Assembly: GCF_000526715.1 (NCBI RefSeq)
Contig: NZ_JAGP01000001.1
Location: 1,612,001 to 1,676,000, forward strand
From: Hydrogenovibrio kuenenii DSM 12350
GTDB lineage: Bacteria; Pseudomonadota; Gammaproteobacteria; Thiomicrospirales; Thiomicrospiraceae
DNA length: 64,000 nucleotides
Direction: 5' to 3'
Below are positions 8,637 through 17,390 of this stretch, piece after piece (the stretch's first letter is position 1; every line of letters begins with the position of its first letter). Below the pieces are notes generated by a model that saw only the letters and a program-made list of their open reading frames with translations, was not told where the DNA came from and made no database searches. A program made the position numbers and the translations under genes.

Positions 8637-11531
8637 CTACATGGACAAAGACACGCCTGTCACAGTTTCTTGTTGCAGCTCAGGGTGGCAGGTTGTTAAG
8701 CGAATCGGCGCTATCCCACCTTTTTCAACCAACCAATCTTTGACCAATCTTTGTCTGGCTTTTGCCAAATCATATAACCGTTGTTTCAATACAGCTTGTT
8801 GTTCTTCATCTAACGGTGCTGTCTGTTTATCTTCGACTTTTTCTTCAGCCGATTGAATGGCTTTAGTTAGGCTATCTATATCCTGTTGAGTGTAATAACC
8901 ACACACCTTTAAGCTAATCTGTGGTTTTTGTTTTAACAATTTACCCATTTTATCTAGGTACTCTGGCATTCCCGGTGACAATTCATTTTTACCTGAGACA
9001 AAAGCAACCGATTGGAATTGAATTTGATTAATCTTGTCATAGGCATAACTTGTTACCATCGCAATCGCACCATAGGGTTGCAGTGCCAATGTAAGCGCTA
9101 ATTTGGTTCCACCCGTCAATGCATTTTTCAAAGCAGCATTCACAGCACTTGATGCATCAAATCCAGGGTCGGCTAAGTTACCTTCAACAGGTAAGTTGAG
9201 GTCTATGTTGTCATGACTGTCTCTCAGCATATCCAAACCAAATTTCAATGCTGAAGCACTCATCAAACCTGATGCTGTGCTGCTCGTTTCTGTAACAACA
9301 TTTTGTTTTGGTTTTTCTCTGTCATTCGCTTCCATCTCAAAGCCAATCAATACCACGTGGTTTTTAGAGGTAAGCATGTCATCTTTCACTTTGACATCTG
9401 ACGTTAAGTTTAACGAACCACTTTGAATTCGATAGCCCATATCTCGTCTAATAAGCGGTGAAAAAGAATACAAATCCATATCATCGATTTGTGTCTTAGC
9501 TTCTATATTCACCTTAGGAGTGAGTGGTTTCACCTTGCCTTCAACAGACAGTTTAGTGTACTTATCGACGGTGGCCTTCAACTTAAACGGCGTAGAATAT
9601 TTTGGCCGTGCTTCATTAACCTTACCAAACGAAAGCTCTTTGATCAGAATGTTTTTATGCATGCTCGGCTGAGTGGCATGAGTTAATAATTCAATCGTAT
9701 TTTTACCTGTCAGCTGCAACCCTTCAAAATTCCACTTCAAGTCGTTTTTTGTTGCTGAATGCTTTGGCGCTTTTTTACTAGGCTTAGGTTTTGCCCCACT
9801 TGCTTGCGGTTTTGGTAGTGATGCTTTCAAATATTGAACCTGATGTATCTTATGATCTTCATCAAAGTCTAAACTGACATTCATATTATTCAGCGTAACT
9901 TTTCCAACTGACAATTGATTTGCATTTGGTGAGTTAAAACGGCTCAACGACAAAGCATTTATAAACACCAGAGGATGTTTCTCTCGCTTAGTTTTTGCCT
10001 GATTTAATTGCGCTAAGGTGATTTTGTTTAATTGCAGGTTTTTCAAAGAAACTGCTTGTGGGGAATGGAATCTGAGCTGAGTAGCAAGCGTTTTAAAACT
10101 TGCCATTGTCAATTTCTGTTTTGTGTTGGAAAGTATCCAATCAGCCAAATTCAACTGCCCGTTGGTATCAATAACCACAGAGCCTTTACGACTAGCTGCT
10201 TTAGATACTTGTGTGTTACCTTTCCATTGCAACTGCTCACCAGATAAAACCAGTGCTTGTTGCATCAACTTCAAACCACTTAGCTGCAATTGACCGTTTA
10301 CATCAAGCTTGGCAGCCTGTTCATTTGTTGATTGATTCTTCGGTGGCATTAACTGGCTTGCTAACTTGCCCTTCCAAGAAACATTCTTAAGGTTTAATTG
10401 TTGGTCTTTTTGTTTCAGATTGGCATTATGGACAGTCAAAGCATCTTCAGAATCAAAAGTAAGACCTTTGTTTTTCAAGGCCATCTGATGCTGACTGTTC
10501 AGCGTCACTTCCCCTACTTCTAACTGAAGACCTGCGTTATCTAACGCTGCTTGTTCAACGGTTAAATTCACATTATTTTTTAAAACAACATTACTGGAAT
10601 GTATCGTAATATCCGACTGCCCATTTAAGGCAGCATTTTGAACTGAAGCTTGAAGTTTTGCAGTTTGTACAGCACCACCCTCCACAGACAAGTTGCTACT
10701 TAACTGTGCCTGAATATCGCCAAAATGATTAGATGCCGTCACATCCACCGTACCTTCCACTTTCGCTGCAAGCTGCTTTACTTCAGGCGGCAAAAGTTTT
10801 TGATAAGCTTGTAACAACAAATTATCAACGGTAATTTTCCCAATGATTTTTTGCGTATCGGAAAAGGCATTTATCTTTAAATGTCCCTTAAAACCTCCAT
10901 AAACATTCTTTTCACCCACGGCTACTTTAAACGTGATATCTGCTGGATTGTCTGGCGCCCAGTTTTGTAATCGGTTCAATGCCACTTCGTTAAAACGAAT
11001 ATTCTTATCTATATTAGGCGCAATAACATTCACAACCGAATTTCGTAGCACCAAGCTGTTTAACCCCAGCTTCCAGGTTAAGGGGGCAGATTCTGGAGAA
11101 TCAGGCTTCTCTGTTTGATTGAGAGGAATGGATATTCCCGCGACATCAATAAATTCGTTTGGTTTGTAATGGATAAAAAGGTGGGTATTAAGCAAAATGA
11201 CTTTATCAATCACCAAGTGCTTTGCAAATAACGAAGGCCAGTCAAAATCTATAAAAAATTCACCCAGCGTCAGTGGCGCTTTGCCCGCCTTTTTTAAAGT
11301 CATGTTTTCAACTTTAAAACGGCCAGTAAACAAATTGAACGAAACATCCTGAATTTGTACAGATTCTAAGCCTTGCTTCAGTAAGGCTTGCTTCATACCC
11401 AACTTAATACCGTAGGGCAAAGCCGTTAAAAATATCCCAAATAACAATAGAGATATAAGCAGTATTTTCATTTTTAACGAAAAAGATTGCCAATAAGAAT
11501 ACAAGGATACTAAACGCGATTTTAATGCCAC
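8637..11531 (-). CDS. Giant AsmA/DUF748-type envelope protein
   Basis: A 964-residue protein with one N-terminal membrane anchor (about residues 18-40, KMKILLISLLLFGIFLTALP) and a very long periplasmic part of repeating short beta-strands, a layout typical of AsmA/TamB-like bridge proteins that handle lipid transport between membranes. A Lys/Pro-rich stretch with KPKPSKKAPK lies near residue 590. Near the end, FVSGKNELSPGMPEYLDKMGKLL resembles the OmpA-like C-terminus seen in many DUF748 proteins. The lipid-transport role is inferred from the superfamily. The gene lies between alpha-carbonic anhydrase (behind a terminator) and ovoA on the same strand. Confidence 0.7.
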   Translation of the reverse strand: MALKSRLVSLYSYWQSFSLKMKILLISLLLFGIFLTALPYGIKLGMKQALLKQGLESVQIQDVSFNLFTGRFKVENMTLKKAGKAPLTLGEFFIDFDWPSLFAKHLVIDKVILLNTHLFIHYKPNEFIDVAGISIPLNQTEKPDSPESAPLTWKLGLNSLVLRNSVVNVIAPNIDKNIRFNEVALNRLQNWAPDNPADITFKVAVGEKNVYGGFKGHLKINAFSDTQKIIGKITVDNLLLQAYQKLLPPEVKQLAAKVEGTVDVTASNHFGDIQAQLSSNLSVEGGAVQTAKLQASVQNAALNGQSDITIHSSNVVLKNNVNLTVEQAALDNAGLQLEVGEVTLNSQHQMALKNKGLTFDSEDALTVHNANLKQKDQQLNLKNVSWKGKLASQLMPPKNQSTNEQAAKLDVNGQLQLSGLKLMQQALVLSGEQLQWKGNTQVSKAASRKGSVVIDTNGQLNLADWILSNTKQKLTMASFKTLATQLRFHSPQAVSLKNLQLNKITLAQLNQAKTKREKHPLVFINALSLSRFNSPNANQLSVGKVTLNNMNVSLDFDEDHKIHQVQYLKASLPKPQASGAKPKPSKKAPKHSATKNDLKWNFEGLQLTGKNTIELLTHATQPSMHKNILIKELSFGKVNEARPKYSTPFKLKATVDKYTKLSVEGKVKPLTPKVNIEAKTQIDDMDLYSFSPLIRRDMGYRIQSGSLNLTSDVKVKDDMLTSKNHVVLIGFEMEANDREKPKQNVVTETSSTASGLMSASALKFGLDMLRDSHDNIDLNLPVEGNLADPGFDASSAVNAALKNALTGGTKLALTLALQPYGAIAMVTSYAYDKINQIQFQSVAFVSGKNELSPGMPEYLDKMGKLLKQKPQISLKVCGYYTQQDIDSLTKAIQSAEEKVEDKQTAPLDEEQQAVLKQRLYDLAKARQRLVKDWLVEKGGIAPIRLTTCHPELQQETVTGVSLSM

Positions 11532-11688
11532 TGCTACACCTGTCTGTATAAGAGACTCATATTTACAAATTTAACTATCGGGAACTGACTAGAATAAGTC
11601 AAGTGCGCTTAGATGACAATAACATCATCGTTTGATGAACATCGACTAAAAATCGATTTATAAGAAATAAATCTTAGAAAACAAAAAA

Positions 11689-11714
11689 GCGCCTTCATGT
11701 GAAGACGCTTTTTT
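11689..11714 (-). terminator. Rho-independent terminator after alpha-carbonic anhydrase
   Basis: GCGCCTTC/GAAGACGC hairpin with a 4-nt loop and one internal mismatch, flanked by six A's and six T's so it works on either strand. It lies about 25 bp downstream of the carbonic anhydrase stop. Confidence 0.85.
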
Positions 11715-11737
11715 AACTCATTACTGTTTTAGTAAAA

Positions 11738-12718
11738 CTAGTAGAACTGATAATAACGGTTATCTTGGCCGTTTTGCTTAGGATCATTCCAAGACTTGAG
11801 TAATGAACGTGCATTAAGGTTTTGTACAGGACGTGCATTTGAGCCCATAAGTTCATTCATTTTTTCAAGCTGTTCAGCAGAAGCTTCAACTGGTTGCTGG
11901 AATACCATCCAATAAACACCTTCACTACAAGGTGGCGTTGTTAAAGAACCGCTATATTTAAAGAATTTTTTACTCTCTGGAAAAAAGACATTTGGGTTAA
12001 ATGTCACACCACTAAAAATTTCTTGTTTACCTTTTTTCTTAGGTAAATGATCCAAGATGGTCTGCAATGCATCGTTCTCTTTACCTTCTCGGAACAAAAT
12101 ACCAATGACAATATAATGCCCTCTACCATCTCTGTGAACCAAATGTAATTCCATCGGATAATTAAAGCCATTTAACTGATGCTCTGATGGCGTATGAAAA
12201 TGGTATTGCATCAACTCATAACGATGATTATTGATTTTGATATAACTACCAAGCGGCACATTGACTTGTAATGTATGACCGTTATTAATCACTTTGAGGA
12301 CTGTATCACGGTAATGCACATCAAACCCTGGTAAAGAAGTTGTACCGACAGCAGCATCCGTCATTAGATTAACAGGAGATTGATTTTTACCTGTTTTACA
12401 CAATGCATAATCAGGCGATAAATCCCCCCAGTAATCCGGCCCTTCTTTCCCCATATAAGACCAATGAGGATTATGGACAACTTTCTTTTCCGGTTCTTTT
12501 GGTTTTTTAGCCTTTGCAACCGATGTTGAAGTCGTAGTCTGAGACTCCATAGTTGGAGCGCTTGGCGAGCTACTGTTGCCTGCATGGCCTTTTACCTCTG
12601 ACCCCAAATCAAGGAGAGGAGCATTCGAATGCTGAATGCCAGCAGACCATCCTTCTGGCGTTACAAAGAAAATACCAGCTGAAATAAATGCTATAAACAA
12701 CGTTTTTAACGTTTTCAT
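11738..12718 (-). CDS. Alpha-type carbonic anhydrase, exported
   Basis: Interconverts CO2 and bicarbonate. Residues 1-26 form a signal peptide, so the enzyme acts in the periplasm. A low-complexity Ser/Thr/Pro/Lys linker reaches about residue 80, making the protein (326 residues) longer than the usual 240-260. The zinc site is clear: two His in MQYHFHTPSEH and the third in MELHLVHRDG. The substrate-binding motif SLTTPPCSEGVYWMVF is also present. In autotrophic sulfur oxidisers such an enzyme supplies inorganic carbon to the carbon-concentrating system; that role is inferred. A TTGACA hexamer lies on the reverse strand at 12781-12786, without a convincing -10 box. Confidence 0.93.
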   Translation of the reverse strand: MKTLKTLFIAFISAGIFFVTPEGWSAGIQHSNAPLLDLGSEVKGHAGNSSSPSAPTMESQTTTSTSVAKAKKPKEPEKKVVHNPHWSYMGKEGPDYWGDLSPDYALCKTGKNQSPVNLMTDAAVGTTSLPGFDVHYRDTVLKVINNGHTLQVNVPLGSYIKINNHRYELMQYHFHTPSEHQLNGFNYPMELHLVHRDGRGHYIVIGILFREGKENDALQTILDHLPKKKGKQEIFSGVTFNPNVFFPESKKFFKYSGSLTTPPCSEGVYWMVFQQPVEASAEQLEKMNELMGSNARPVQNLNARSLLKSWNDPKQNGQDNRYYQFY

Positions 12719-12936
12719 AAAAGTTTTCCCGAGGTTTCTAACTACTCTCCAATCTTCTTTAGTCTAACTGGATGAGTGACTGTCAAAAATCAGACTTTTT
12801 TCTGACTTTAATAGTGTTTTTACTGCTCTACCGTCATTATTACGGCCAAACAAGAAACAATAAGCAAATAACCAACCAACTTTTAGGTTAACTATCTCTT
12901 CACACCGTACATCACCGTCCAAATGCCCGCTCAAAT

Positions 12937-13866
12937 CTATTTTAAAGCTGCATTAAAGACTTCCTGATAGACATCAAGCTCAGACTTTTGAATAGCGAAA
13001 ACACCCTCTCCACCATTTTCAAATTCAAACCAATAAAAAGGCACTTCGGGATAGACCTGTTCCAAATAATATTGAGATACACCAACTTCTACAATGAGCG
13101 TGCCATCATCATTTAAATACTCAGATGCTTGAGCCAATATCTTACGCACCAAGTCCAAACCGTCATCACCAGCAGCCAAGCCTAAAGCAGGCTCTTGCTT
13201 AAATTCTTCCGGCAATGCTTCCATTTCGATCTTATCGACATAAGGTGGATTAGAAACGATTAAATCGTATTTCTCTCCCGCTAGACTATCGAATAAATCT
13301 GACTGTATCGTTTTCACCGTGTCCTGCAAATCATAAACTGCAATATTTTGATCTGCTATTTCCAACGCAGCAGTCGAAATATCGACTAAATCAACCGAAG
13401 CATTAGGACAAGCCTGCAAGCTGGCGATACCAATACAACCTGACCCCGTACACATGTCTAAAATACGCTCAACGGCTTCCGGCTCGACCCAAGGGCGATA
13501 TTCTTTTTGAATTAACTCTGCGATAGGCGAACGTGGCACTAAAGTCGATTCATTAACAATAAATCTCAATCCAGCAAACCAAGCCTCACCAGTCAGATAA
13601 GCAGAAGGCTTACGCGTTTCGATTCTTTGTCGAAACAACTCAGTAACCACCTGTTTTTCGGCATGAGTCAAACGAGACTCCAAATAAAGACTTGGTAATT
13701 CCCAAGGCAATTTCAGCGCATAAAACACCAAGAACTTAGCATCATCAAAAGCGTTGTCCGTACCATGACCGTAAAACAGCTCTGCTTTTTGAAATAGCGT
13801 CCCTCCCCAGCGAATAAAATCTTTTACGTTTTCTAATCCATCATACTGATAACTAAAATTGCTCAT
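12937..13866 (-). CDS. prmB: Ribosomal protein L3 glutamine N5-methyltransferase
   Basis: A 309-residue SAM-dependent methyltransferase that modifies a glutamine of ribosomal protein L3. The N-terminal helical domain precedes a Rossmann fold with ILDMCTGSGCIGIASL (SAM site) and the catalytic DLIVSNPPYVD, the NPPY motif of N5-glutamine methyltransferases. The spacing and the N-terminus FIRWGGTLFQKAELFYGHGT match PrmB rather than PrmC or HemK. It lies 29 bp downstream of mog on the same strand. The 218 bp after its stop hold only the promoter region of the carbonic anhydrase. Confidence 0.9.
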   Translation of the reverse strand: MSNFSYQYDGLENVKDFIRWGGTLFQKAELFYGHGTDNAFDDAKFLVFYALKLPWELPSLYLESRLTHAEKQVVTELFRQRIETRKPSAYLTGEAWFAGLRFIVNESTLVPRSPIAELIQKEYRPWVEPEAVERILDMCTGSGCIGIASLQACPNASVDLVDISTAALEIADQNIAVYDLQDTVKTIQSDLFDSLAGEKYDLIVSNPPYVDKIEMEALPEEFKQEPALGLAAGDDGLDLVRKILAQASEYLNDDGTLIVEVGVSQYYLEQVYPEVPFYWFEFENGGEGVFAIQKSELDVYQEVFNAALK

Positions 13867-13895
13867 AATGCTGCCTTTGGTTTAAGAGTCAAAAT

Positions 13896-14441
13896 TTAAG
13901 ATTTTCGTACTGCATGTTTTGGACGAAAAGCTTTAATAAAATCCTCATTTGTTTCTAAATAAGGCCCCTCAATCAAGTCAACGCAATAAGGCACTGCCGG
14001 AAATACAGCTTCCAAACACTCACTAATAGCTGAAGGTTTACCTGGTAGGTTAATCATTAAACAACTGCCACGCGTGCCCGCAATCTGGCGAGACAAAATT
14101 GCCGTTGGTACATATTGCAAAGACACTGCACGCATCTGTTCGGCAAAGCCATCCAGAATCTTGTCACAAACGGCTTCCGTTGCTTCTGGCGTAACATCTC
14201 GTTTCGCAGGGCCTGTCCCGCCCGTTGTCACCACCAAACAACAATCTTCATCATCAGCCAATTCTTTCAAGGTAGCTTCAATAACGGGTTGTTCGTCTTC
14301 AATCAAACGAACTACCGGCTCCCATTCAGAGCTGAGGGCTTGAGTCATCCATTCACGCATTGCTGGCCCACCAAAATCTTCATATTCTCCTCGGCTAGCT
14401 CTATCTGAAACGGTGACAAATCCTATTTTAATTTTTTGCAT
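13896..14441 (-). CDS. mog: Molybdopterin adenylyltransferase
   Basis: A 181-residue enzyme that adenylylates molybdopterin before molybdenum insertion in the cytoplasm. The MoaB/Mog fold signatures IGFVTVSDRASRGEYEDFGGP and TTGGTGPAKRDVTPEAT are present. The length and the C-terminal segment EGPYLETNEDFIKAFRP fit Mog. It is divergent from lon, with 90 bp between the starts. The gene implies that the cell makes molybdenum enzymes. Confidence 0.9.
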   Translation of the reverse strand: MQKIKIGFVTVSDRASRGEYEDFGGPAMREWMTQALSSEWEPVVRLIEDEQPVIEATLKELADDEDCCLVVTTGGTGPAKRDVTPEATEAVCDKILDGFAEQMRAVSLQYVPTAILSRQIAGTRGSCLMINLPGKPSAISECLEAVFPAVPYCVDLIEGPYLETNEDFIKAFRPKHAVRKS

Positions 14442-14457
14442 TTTTTCACTCTCAAAT

Positions 14458-14484
14458 CTTGAATTTCACTAAAACAATCCCCAT
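14458..14484 (+). promoter_or_regulatory. Sigma-32-type heat-shock promoter of lon
   Basis: CTTGAAT at 14458-14464 and CCCCAT at 14479-14484 are separated by 14 bp. This is close to the RpoH consensus (CTTGAAA, 11-16 bp, CCCCATNT) and ends about 48 bp before the lon start codon. Confidence 0.75.
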
Positions 14485-14531
14485 ATGATAACTCAAAGTA
14501 GTCCAAAAAATTACCCAACCAAGAGCGATAA

Positions 14532-17249
14532 ATGAGCGACAAAACAGAATCAGACGACATCACACAAACACTTGAGAACGAGAACTCAAAGACAAAACAA
14601 GCCGAACATACAACGGAGAATGGCGTTCAACCTGAAAATAATGATGATATTGAATTTGTTGAATTTGAAGATCATATCGATGAATATGCGGATCAATCAA
14701 GCCAACACCCTGAAGATAATGCCACAGAAGATGCGAATGAAGAGTTTATTCTCGAGCACGGTGAACTCATCACTGACGAAGACATTGATCTGTCAGAAGT
14801 AGAAGATGCTGTCAAAAAAGCCACTAAAGGTTTTTCTAACCTAATCAAAGTGAACACCAGCAAACCAAATCATCTTTTTCTATTGCCTGTTAAAGAACGT
14901 CCTTTTTTCCCGGGTCAAACCTTGCCTTTGTTGTTAAACAAAGATTTATGGAAAAAGACCATTGAACGGGTTATCGATGATAAACAACGCTATATCGGTA
15001 TTATTTTTGTCGATAACGACGAGCACAACAAAGCCAAACCTGAAGAGTTTGCTAAAACCGGTACACTGATTCGCATTCACGATCCCAAAGTGAAGGAAGA
15101 CTATATTCAGTTGGTCGCCGAGGGTGTTTGTCGTTTTCAAATCAGTGAATGGATTTCTACTGAAGAACCTTATCACGCCAGCGTGTTCTACCCAAAAGAC
15201 ATCAAAGAAGGCTCTGAAACCGAATTAAAAGCTTATGGCTTGGCTATTATGAATGCCTTCAAAGAGCTATTGCCACTCAACCCGCTTTATAGCGAAGAGT
15301 TAAAATACTTCCTTAACCGTTATAGCGTTTCTGACTCCGCTCAGCTTGCAGATTTTGCGGCAAGCATGACCTCCGCAAGTAACGACAAATTACAAGGCAT
15401 ATTAGATACGCTGAACTTGGTTGAACGTTTAGAAAAAGTACAAACCCTGTTCAAGCACGAAATTGAAGTCACCAAATTACAGTTCAATATCCGTGAGCGA
15501 GTGGAAGAAAACATTACTGAACAACAACGTGATTTCTTCTTGCGCCAACAGTTGAAAGAGATTCAAAAAGAACTTGGTATGGTCAAAGACGACCGTGATG
15601 CCGATGCCGACCTGTTCCTCGACCGTATCGAAAAACTCTCTTTAACCGAAGAGGCCGAACAGAAAGCCGATGAAGAGCTCAACAAAATCACCACGCTTGA
15701 CCCTCAATCAGCGGAATACGGTGTGTCTCGTAACTGGTTGGATTGGTTAACCCAACTGCCTTGGGGTCAACACTCCAAAGACATTCTCGACCTGAAACGT
15801 GCTCAGAAAATTCTCGATAAAGGGCACGATGGGCTAGATGATGTTAAAGACCGTATTCTAGAGTTTTTAGCTGTCGGTGCGCTCAAAGGCGAAGTCTCCG
15901 GTTCCATTATCTGCCTAGTCGGTCCTCCTGGGGTTGGGAAAACCTCGATTGGTCGTTCCATTGCCGACACCCTAGGACGTAAATTCTATCGTTTCTCGGT
16001 CGGTGGCATGCGTGACGAAGCCGAAATCAAAGGCCATAGACGTACTTACATTGGTGCGATGCCGGGTAAATTCATCCAGGCATTAAAAGACTGTGGTACT
16101 TCCAACCCAGTAATTATGCTAGATGAAATCGACAAGATTGGCTCTTCCTACCAAGGTGACCCTGCGTCTGCTTTGCTAGAAGTGCTTGACCCAGAACAAA
16201 ACCACGAGTTCATGGATCACTACATGGATGTACGCTTTGATTTATCCAAAGCCGTATTCATTTGTACCGCCAATACACTCGACACCATTCCAGGGCCTTT
16301 GCTAGATCGTATGGAGGTGATTCGTCTTTCCGGTTATATCACTGAAGAGAAAATGCAAATCGCCAAACATCATCTATGGCCTGCCTTGCTTGAAGAAGCC
16401 GGTATGAATAAAAAACAGGTGCAAATCACTTTGCCTGCCATTCGACACGTCATTGACGGCTATGCGCGTGAAGCTGGTGTGCGTAACCTGAAAAAACAAC
16501 TGGCAAAAATCGTCCGTAAGCTTGCCATTCGTTTCGTACGAGAAGACATTAATCAAAAAAACATTCACGTACAAGACTTAGAAGAAATGCTAGGTCAACC
16601 GCGCTTTACGCCTGAAAAAACCAATCTGCAAACCGGAACCGTAACAGGCCTTGCCTGGACATCCATGGGGGGTGCAACCCTGACCATCGAAGCCAGCCGT
16701 GTGCATACGCATAACCGAGGGTTCAAACTTTCAGGGCAACTTGGTGAAGTCATGCAAGAATCCGCTGGCATCGCCTACAGCTATATCTCTTCTAATCTAG
16801 AGAAATACAAGGCTGATCCTGAGTTTTTCGACAAAGCTTTTGTTCACTTACACGTACCGGATGGTGCCACACCAAAAGATGGCCCAAGTGCCGGTGTCAC
16901 CATGGCAACTGCACTACTATCTTTGGCTCGTAATGAACCGATTAAAACACCGTTGGCCATGACTGGTGAATTGAGTCTTACAGGCTTGGTATTGCCGGTT
17001 GGTGGTATTCGCGAGAAAGTCATCGCCGCAAAACGTATTGGTATTAAAACCCTTATTTTGCCGGATGAAAACCGCAAAGACTTTAACGAACTGCCGGATT
17101 ATCTAAAAGAAGGTATGGAGATTCATTTTGCTAAACACTTCGATGAAGTCGCAAAACTGACATTTAATGTACGAACCAAATCAAAAGCATTAAAAGACTA
17201 TCTTGATCGTCAGGTCACAAACATCGGCGACGCTAACCTCAATCAATAA
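14532..17249 (+). CDS. lon: Lon ATP-dependent protease with long acidic N-terminal extension
   Basis: Cytoplasmic AAA+ serine protease that degrades damaged proteins. A LON substrate-recognition domain starts near residue 112 (HLFLLPVKERPFFPGQTLPL). The Walker A motif GPPGVGKT is at 464-471 and Walker B VIMLDEIDKIG follows. The catalytic dyad is Ser786 in DGPSAG and Lys829 in REKVIAAK, the same 43-residue separation as in E. coli Lon. At 905 residues it is about 120 longer than E. coli Lon because of an Asp/Glu-rich N-terminal segment. It resembles the second Lon class of some pseudomonads, inferred from the N-domain sequence. A sigma-32 promoter lies upstream and an inverted-repeat terminator follows. 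Confidence 0.93.
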   Translation: MSDKTESDDITQTLENENSKTKQAEHTTENGVQPENNDDIEFVEFEDHIDEYADQSSQHPEDNATEDANEEFILEHGELITDEDIDLSEVEDAVKKATKGFSNLIKVNTSKPNHLFLLPVKERPFFPGQTLPLLLNKDLWKKTIERVIDDKQRYIGIIFVDNDEHNKAKPEEFAKTGTLIRIHDPKVKEDYIQLVAEGVCRFQISEWISTEEPYHASVFYPKDIKEGSETELKAYGLAIMNAFKELLPLNPLYSEELKYFLNRYSVSDSAQLADFAASMTSASNDKLQGILDTLNLVERLEKVQTLFKHEIEVTKLQFNIRERVEENITEQQRDFFLRQQLKEIQKELGMVKDDRDADADLFLDRIEKLSLTEEAEQKADEELNKITTLDPQSAEYGVSRNWLDWLTQLPWGQHSKDILDLKRAQKILDKGHDGLDDVKDRILEFLAVGALKGEVSGSIICLVGPPGVGKTSIGRSIADTLGRKFYRFSVGGMRDEAEIKGHRRTYIGAMPGKFIQALKDCGTSNPVIMLDEIDKIGSSYQGDPASALLEVLDPEQNHEFMDHYMDVRFDLSKAVFICTANTLDTIPGPLLDRMEVIRLSGYITEEKMQIAKHHLWPALLEEAGMNKKQVQITLPAIRHVIDGYAREAGVRNLKKQLAKIVRKLAIRFVREDINQKNIHVQDLEEMLGQPRFTPEKTNLQTGTVTGLAWTSMGGATLTIEASRVHTHNRGFKLSGQLGEVMQESAGIAYSYISSNLEKYKADPEFFDKAFVHLHVPDGATPKDGPSAGVTMATALLSLARNEPIKTPLAMTGELSLTGLVLPVGGIREKVIAAKRIGIKTLILPDENRKDFNELPDYLKEGMEIHFAKHFDEVAKLTFNVRTKSKALKDYLDRQVTNIGDANLNQ

Positions 17250-17300
17250 AATCTACCAGGCTGGGTATTCAATGCGCCTACCCCAGCCTGGCAGATTTTT
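17248..17300 (+). terminator. Terminator after lon built from inverted dispersed repeats
   Basis: Forward copy 17248-17267 and reverse copy 17279-17300 of the AAATCTRCCAGGCTGGGGTA repeat form a near-perfect stem of about 20 bp (one mismatch, one bulge) ending in TTTTT. The stem begins inside the lon stop codon. Confidence 0.85.
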
Positions 17301-17390
17301 CTCCTTCATCCCCGCAATTCGCTTTATAACGTATATTTCATTCTCATTCTTTGCTATGCTAATGACACTCAATCCTATGTAAGGATGTCT

